Shown here piece by piece: positions 7,810 through 11,936 of a stretch of DNA of 11,936 bases; the stretch's first letter is position 1; each line of letters opens with the position of its first letter. The notes beneath the pieces are model-generated. The model saw only the letters and a program-made list of their open reading frames with translations, had not been told where the DNA came from and did no database searches. The DNA is taken from contig CACLUN010000026.1 in the NCBI GenBank assembly GCA_902610105.1, forward strand, positions 1 through 11,936. The letters are read 5' to 3'. The stretch comes from an uncultured Bacteroidota bacterium (lineage in GTDB: Bacteria; Bacteroidota; Bacteroidia; Flavobacteriales; Flavobacteriaceae). The position numbers and the translations under genes were made by a program.

Positions 7810-8559
7810 GAATTTAAAAAGTTTTCTTGAATTAAAATATCAGCAATACAATTGCTTTGATTTTATTAAGGATGATCCAATTCAAATACCACACTTATTT
7901 GATAAAAAAGAGGACATCGAAATTTCTGCTTTTTTAACTAGTATAATTTCCTGGGGCAATAGAAAATCTATAATCAAAAGTTCAAAAAAAATGATGGAGC
8001 TTTTAGATTATTCCCCACATGAATTTATAATGAACTCAACAAAAAATGAAATAAAAAAATTGAATTTTGTTCACAGAACGTTCAATACCACCGATTTCCA
8101 GTTTTTTTATAATATCTCTAAAAAATATTTACTTAAATCATGATGGTTTAGAAAATGTATTTTTAACAAAAAATAAAGATGACTTTTTATTTAATGAAAT
8201 TTCAAAATTTAGAGATCTATTTTTTCTCGATTAAGCATGAAAAAAGAACTCAAAAACATGTTTCAAACCCTTTAAAAGGCTCATCATGCAAAAGAATAAA
8301 TATTTTTTTAAGATGGATGGTTAGGGATGATGAAAATGTAGATTTTGGAATTTGGAAAAAAATATCTAAATCAAGGCTATCATGCCCCCTTGATGTTCAT
8401 ACTGGAAGAGTTGCCAGAAAATTAGGTTTAATAAAAAGAAAGCAAAATGATATAAAAACATTAATTGAGTTAGATAATCAACTCAGATCTTTTGATAAAC
8501 ATGATCCAGTAAAATATGATTTTTCACTCTTTGGATTAGGTATGTATGAGGGATTTTGA
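7787..8559 (+). CDS. TIGR02757/DUF2400 family protein, broken by two +1 frameshifts
   Basis: A conserved Bacteroidota protein family of unknown function. The ATG at 7787 lies 23 bp inside lolD and is the only usable start before the conserved part. Landmarks in order: DPIQIPHLFDKKEDIEISAF, ISWGNRKSIIKSSKKMMELL, NFVHRTFN, NHDGLENVF, RTQKHVSNPLKGSSCKR, NIFLRWMVRDDENVDFG, PLDVHTGRVARKLGL and DPVKYDFSLFGLG. The frame moves +1 at A6 8120-8125 (ISKK then IYLNHDG) and at T6 8220-8225 (FRDLFF then SIKHEKRTQKH). Removing one base from each gives 256 residues, about the length I expect for the family. The protein is soluble and basic with no signal peptide. The RxxKHxSNP and LDVHxGRVARKLGL blocks look like a helix-hairpin-helix/nucleic-acid type fold, but that is a guess. 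Overlap with lolD suggests co-transcription. Confidence 0.85.
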
Positions 8560-8587
8560 TAATATTTAAAAATGATGACTATATTTG
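8555..8587 (+). promoter_or_regulatory. Bacteroidota promoter (TTTG, 21 bp, TATATTTG) for the dihydroorotase gene
   Basis: TATATTTG at 8580-8587 is a perfect TAnnTTTG -7 box. TTTG at 8555-8558 lies 21 bp upstream, at about the spacing reported for the Bacteroides TTTG/TAnnTTTG promoter. It overlaps the stop codon of the upstream gene. This is the best two-part promoter in the window. Seventeen bases separate the box from the ATG at 8605. Confidence 0.6.
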
Positions 8588-8604
8588 CATCAAATTGACT
8601 TAAT

Positions 8605-9862
8605 ATGTCAATACTAATAAAGTCTGCAAAAATCGTTGATGCCAAGAGTAAATTCAATGGCAAAACCCAAGATATTTTAATTGATAAAGGAAAAATACAA
8701 GAAATATCCACCAAAATTTCAGACTCAAAAGTTAAAGAAAAAATTATCTTAAGAAATCTTCATATCTCCCCAGGATGGTTTGATTCAAGCGTTTGTTTTG
8801 GAGAACCTGGTTTAGAGGAAAGAGAAACATTATTCAACGGATCAAAGACCGCTGCATTTTCTGGTTTTACTGATGTGGTTTTAAATCCAGAAACTAGTCC
8901 GTATTTAGATACAAAAGCTGATATTATATACATAAAATCACAGAATCTTCCTGTGAATATTCACCCGCTTGGATGTCTAACCAAAGAGGCTAAATCAATG
9001 GAATTAGCAGATCTTTATGAAATGTATGAGTCAGGTGCTGTTGGGTTTTATGATTATAAAAAACCTTTGCTTAATCCGAATCTTTTAAAAATTGCTTTAC
9101 AATACGTTCAAAACTTTGATGGACTTATTCTATCATTTCCATTTGAAAAATCATTGTGTCCTCAGGGGCAAATGCATGAAGGGACCGTTAGTACAAATTA
9201 TGGATTGAAAGGGATATCATCTCTTTCAGAGGAATTAATGCTAAAGAGAGATCTCAAAATTTTGGACTACACCGGTGGAAAAATTCATATTCCTTGCATA
9301 TCAACTGAGGAATCTGTAAAATTAATTAAAGAGGCAAAGAAAAATAAATTGAATGTTTCATGTAGCGTATCCATAAACAATCTTTTTTTTAATGATGAAA
9401 AACTTAAAGATTTTGATACAAGGTTCAAAGTAATGCCACCCATAAGAGACGATAGACATAAAAAAGCATTGATAAAAGGGGTTAATGATGGAACAATTGA
9501 TTTTGTAACCTCTGATCATTCGCCAATTGATATTGATAACAAAAAAACTGATTTTGAAAACTCATTTTTTTTTGGATCTACAGGGTTAGAATCTATTTTT
9601 TGGTGCCCTCAACTCAATCTTTAAAGTTGAAAAATCAATTGATATTTTAACTAGAGGTAAAAATGTTTTCGGAATCAAAAATACTAATATTGATATTGGT
9701 CAAAATGCTTGTTTATCATTGTTTGACCCTGAATATAAATATACTTTCATTAAAAAGAATATTATTTCAAAATCAAAAAACAGCTGTTTCATTAATTCTA
9801 AACTAAATGGAAAAGCTTACGGAATTATTTCTAATAATTTAGTGAAAGTACTTGGAAACTAG
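8605..9862 (+). CDS. Dihydroorotase-like amidohydrolase lacking metal ligands (PyrC-prime type), one +1 frameshift
   Basis: An amidohydrolase-fold protein of the flavobacterial dihydroorotase family, 418 residues after repair. The frame moves +1 at T6 9596-9601: TGLESIF continues as GALNSIFKVEKSIDILTRG, and the gene ends at the TAG at 9860. Class I dihydroorotases carry D-x-H-x-H-x-R-E-P-G, with two zinc-binding histidines and a substrate arginine. Here residues 60-69 read DSSVCFGEPG, so both histidines and the arginine are replaced by Ser, Cys and Gly. The later zinc histidine before the ST pair is also changed (HIPCIST), while the catalytic-type aspartate D304 in TSDHSP remains. The protein is therefore probably a non-catalytic PyrC-prime-like subunit, comparable to the inactive homologue that scaffolds aspartate transcarbamoylase in pseudomonads, or an enzyme with altered chemistry. 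A canonical pyrC should exist elsewhere in the genome. The start ATG follows a clear promoter. Confidence 0.85.
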
Positions 9863-10498
9863 TTTTTTTTTTATCTACATAAAAAATCACCAATAATAAA
9901 TTCTCCATTAATTTTACTACTACATGGTTATGGAAGCAACGAGGAAGACCTTTTTTTCATTTGCAAATTTACTTCCCAAAGACTCAACGATAATTTCACT
10001 ACGCGCACCATTATCACTTTTTTCCAAACTCATATGCATGGTACAATATATATTATGACGGTTCTGTAAAGAATTTTGATATCAAGAAAGCTAAATTTAT
10101 AAGAGACAAATTAATCAATGAAATTGATTATTTCATTAAAAAATTTAATTGTGATAGTAAAAGAATTTCACTTATTGGGTTTAGTCAAGGTGCAATACTT
10201 GGCCATGGAATTGTTCAATGTTCAGAATCAAGAATTAAAAATCTTGTTGCGTTAAGTGGATATGTAGAAAAAGACTTGATATGCTTAAAAAAAAAATAAT
10301 AGCTCTATTTATATTTCTCATGGTATCAATGATGAGGTAATCCCATACAATGAATCAATTGAAACAAATAAGATATTAGATGATAATAATATTGATTATG
10401 TATTTGAAAGTTTTGATCAAGGGCACGAAGTTAATCAGGAAAATTTAAAATCATTTTTTTTAGATTGGCTTTATGAAAAAATATTAATTGTTAATTAA
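9852..10498 (+). CDS. Carboxylesterase/phospholipase-family alpha/beta hydrolase, multiple frameshifts, start unresolved
   Basis: A serine hydrolase of the Abhydrolase_2 (carboxylesterase/phospholipase) family, about 210 residues. Visible in order: LILLLHGYGSNEEDLF (oxyanion loop, near 9905-9952), LRAPLSLFPNSYAWYNIYYD, the nucleophile elbow GFSQGA at 10177-10194, catalytic Asp in SHGINDEVIPY, and catalytic His in GHEV at 10421-10432. Three net +1 shifts are certain: T7 9951-9957 (DLF then SFANLLP), T6 10018-10023 (LSLF then PNSYAW), and A10 10287-10296 (CLKKK then NSSIYISHG). The start is unclear. No ATG lies in frame between the dihydroorotase stop and HGYG. The TTG at 9852 works only if the T10 run at 9863-9872 carries two extra bases. 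The coordinates given assume that start. The substrate is unknown. It follows the dihydroorotase gene closely and is probably co-transcribed with it. Its last 15 bases overlap the convergent MBL gene. Confidence 0.78.
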
Positions 10499-11257
10499 TA
10501 ATTCTAAGCCGTCATATGATATAGATACAGAATCAGGAAGTAATTTCTCTGTATCAGAGTGTAATCCCATGTCAGGTGCAATATGAGTCAGGTATGTTTT
10601 TTTTGGTTTTAGTTTTTTCAACTATCTCAAGGGCTTGGGTTAAGCTAATATGAGAATAATGTTCTTTGTGTCTAAGCGCGTTTAATATTAGAGTGTCGAG
10701 ACCACGTAATTTATCAAGTTCTAATTCTTCAATTTCTTTCAAATCAGTAACATAAGCAAAGTTTTCAATTCTAAATCCAAAAACTTGTAGTTTATGATGC
10801 ATATAAGTAATTGGTACAACAGATATATTATCAAATTTAAAGATCTCACCCTCTCTAATTACATTTGGATATACGTGTGGGGAACCAGGATAATCGCCCT
10901 GTTTATCAAATAAATAATCAAATCTCTTTTTTAAATTTTCAACTACTCGTTGGTGAGCAAATATTGGAATTTTTTCCTGATTGAAACGAAATTGGACGAA
11001 CATCGTCTAACCCTGCAGTATGATCTGCATGTTCATGCGTAAAAAAGATCGCGTCAATTTTATTTTTTGTTTATTCTAAGCATTTGTTGCCTGAAATCGG
11101 GGCCACAATCTATCAAAATAGATTTTGATTTGTATTCAATTAATATTGAAGATCTTAATCTATTGTCTCTTTTATCTGAGCTTAAACATGATTCTCTTTT
11201 TAAACCAATGGTGGGAATTCCTGTACTCGTTCCAGTTCCTAAGAAAGTTATTTTCAT
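10484..11257 (-). CDS. Metallo-beta-lactamase-fold hydrolase (RNase Z/PhnP-like), broken by three +1 frameshifts
   Basis: A 256-residue protein after repair, starting [18 protein letters not shown], the usual N-terminus of this Bacteroidota MBL-fold family. [12 protein letters not shown] follows, then the metal-binding [13 protein letters not shown] at about 11040-11002. Later come [53 protein letters not shown] with further candidate metal-binding histidines, and a closing [12 protein letters not shown]. The frame slips +1 at three runs, seen as T6 on the + strand: 11063-11068 (RINK then NKIDAIFF), 10970-10975 (FQSGK then IPIFAHQ) and 10613-10618 (IVEK then [12 protein letters not shown]). 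The true end is the TAA at 10484-10486. The fold favours hydrolysis of a phosphodiester or cyclic phosphodiester, but the substrate is not known. There is no signal peptide, so it is cytoplasmic. It runs divergent from the last gene and overlaps the esterase tail to tail. Confidence 0.87.
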
Positions 11258-11267
11258 TATAATTTAC

Positions 11268-11275
11268 CAAATTTA
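11268..11275 (-). promoter_or_regulatory. Bacteroidota -7 box (TAAATTTG) for the MBL hydrolase
   Basis: On the minus strand the sequence is TAAATTTG, identical to the msrA box. It ends ten bases before the ATG at 11257. No obvious -33 TTG stands upstream. Confidence 0.45.
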
Positions 11276-11309
11276 AAATTTTTTCTATGTAGTTATTAAT
11301 GAGAGTTAT

Positions 11310-11317
11310 TAAATTTG
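11310..11317 (+). promoter_or_regulatory. Bacteroidota -7 box (TAAATTTG) for the last gene
   Basis: TAAATTTG ends 15 bases before the ATG at 11333. Together with the minus-strand box at 11268-11275 it makes a divergent promoter pair in the 75-bp gap between the MBL gene and this one. No clear -33 TTG is visible. Confidence 0.45.
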
Positions 11318-11332
11318 TAAAGAGTTATTGTA

Positions 11333-11936
11333 ATGGTAGTTTCATTAAAGGGAGATAAAGAATTTGAAAAAATCCTTTCTACAAAGGACAAAGCTCTTAG
11401 AATTAATTTAAACGATAACATATATGGAACATTTGCTGAAATAGGTGCTGGTCAAGAAGTTGCCAGACATTTTTTTAGGTCTGGTGGAGCTTCCGGTACT
11501 ATAGCAAAAACCATGAGTGCATACGATAAAGGTTTTAGTAATGCCATATATGGTGAGGAGAAGGACAACAGATTTGTTACTAAGTCAAGGTTAACTAAAA
11601 TGTTAAACCATGAAATCAGTTTACTTGAAAATCGTGTAAGTAGAGAGGATAATCCTGATAAAATGTTTTTTTCATTTGCAAACACAGTTGCTACAATTGA
11701 TTTTGCGAAGAAATTTAAAGGTCATGGATGGATGGGTATTAAATTTCAGACTGATAGTTGCGATGATTACAGTGAAATTCAAATGCATATTAGATTTCAC
11801 GTAAATGATGCTAAATCCCAGCAAGAGCTTTTAGGTATTATGGGTGTTAACCTTATTTATGGTGCATACTATAAACACAACAAACCAAGATCTTTAATTA
11901 AATATTTGTACGATCATATTAATCCGTCCTCAATTG
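11333..11936 (+). CDS. Conserved protein of unknown function, N-terminal 201 residues (3' end outside the window)
   Basis: The frame is open from the ATG at 11333 to the end of the window. Conserved-looking blocks are ALRINLNDNIYGTFAEIGAG followed by QEVARHFFRSGGASGTIAKT, then MSAYDKGFSNAIYG, FFSFANTVATIDF, GHGWMGIKFQ, and LLGIMGVNLIYGAYY near residue 175. I recognise this as a family of roughly 480 residues found across many bacteria. From memory, databases sometimes label it nicotinate-nucleotide adenylyltransferase or TonB-dependent receptor. Neither label is supported by what can be seen: no HxGH nucleotidyltransferase motif occurs in the first 201 residues, and there is no signal peptide or plug domain at the N-terminus. 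The glycine-rich AEIGAGQEV and GGASGTIAK segments suggest phosphate or nucleotide contact, but this is inference. It should be cytoplasmic. Unlike its neighbours it shows no frameshift in the visible 604 bases. Confidence 0.8.
   Translation, partial: MVVSLKGDKEFEKILSTKDKALRINLNDNIYGTFAEIGAGQEVARHFFRSGGASGTIAKTMSAYDKGFSNAIYGEEKDNRFVTKSRLTKMLNHEISLLENRVSREDNPDKMFFSFANTVATIDFAKKFKGHGWMGIKFQTDSCDDYSEIQMHIRFHVNDAKSQQELLGIMGVNLIYGAYYKHNKPRSLIKYLYDHINPSSI

Noticed and set aside
8478..8714. Minus-strand 78-codon ORF across the TIGR02757/dihydroorotase gap
   Set aside because: It is antisense to two recognised proteins and to a good promoter, with no family features of its own.
10572..11003. Separate 143-codon minus-strand gene starting MFVQFRF
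   Set aside because: It is the central part of the MBL hydrolase after a frameshift; its start and last residues are out-of-frame readings of conserved MBL sequence.
11067..11276. Plus-strand 69-codon ORF antisense to the MBL gene start
   Set aside because: It mirrors the conserved N-terminus of the MBL hydrolase on the other strand.
11452..11685. Minus-strand 77-codon ORF inside the last gene
   Set aside because: It is antisense to a conserved open frame that runs to the window end.
1..11936. CRISPR array, tRNA/rRNA gene, insertion sequence or phage genes
   Set aside because: No regularly spaced repeats, cloverleaf-like segment, transposase motif or terminal inverted repeats were seen. 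The only large repeat is the pair of DUF5916 genes, which is gene duplication.

Overview
The window is AT-rich DNA (about 30% G+C by eye) from a member of the Bacteroidota, most likely an uncultured marine flavobacterium. Three things point there: protein families with flavobacterial sequence signatures (DUF5916 outer-membrane proteins, DUF6787, TIGR02757, a metal-ligand-poor dihydroorotase), Bacteroidota-type -7 promoter boxes (TAnnTTTG) before almost every transcription unit, and no Shine-Dalgarno sequences at the starts I inspected. I see no RNA gene, insertion sequence, CRISPR array or phage gene.

Layout. 1-1586 (+): the 3' end of a sulfatase gene overlaps an ORF that joins the N-terminal two thirds of tryptophan synthase alpha (TrpA) in frame to the C-terminal third of 3-phosphoglycerate dehydrogenase (SerA). 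A small DUF6787 membrane protein follows directly. 1588-2106 (-): msrA, convergent with DUF6787. 2157-8559 (+): two tandem paralogous DUF5916 proteins, then an overlapping LolD-like ABC ATPase and a TIGR02757 protein. 8605-10498 (+): a PyrC-prime-type dihydroorotase and an alpha/beta-hydrolase esterase. 10484-11257 (-): a metallo-beta-lactamase-fold hydrolase that overlaps the esterase tail to tail. 11333 to the end (+): the first 201 residues of a conserved family of unknown function.

Two features dominate. First, five genes (the second DUF5916 protein, TIGR02757, dihydroorotase, esterase and MBL hydrolase) are broken by twelve frameshifts. Every one is a net +1, and every one falls at an A or T run of six or more. 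Removing one base from each run restores full-length proteins: 819, 256, 418 and 256 aa for the four genes with clear starts. Uncorrected homopolymer error is the simplest explanation, but the strict one-way bias and the clustering deserve a check. Second, the trpA::serA fusion keeps neither active enzyme, so it is either an assembly or amplification chimera or a real deletion/rearrangement.

Functionally the genes are envelope and housekeeping genes: sulfated-polysaccharide breakdown, outer-membrane proteins, lipoprotein export, repair of oxidised protein and pyrimidine metabolism. I found no convincing new multi-gene system. The best leads are the fusion, the frameshift pattern, the dihydroorotase-like protein without its metal ligands, the DUF5916 pair, and the very short 5' leaders.
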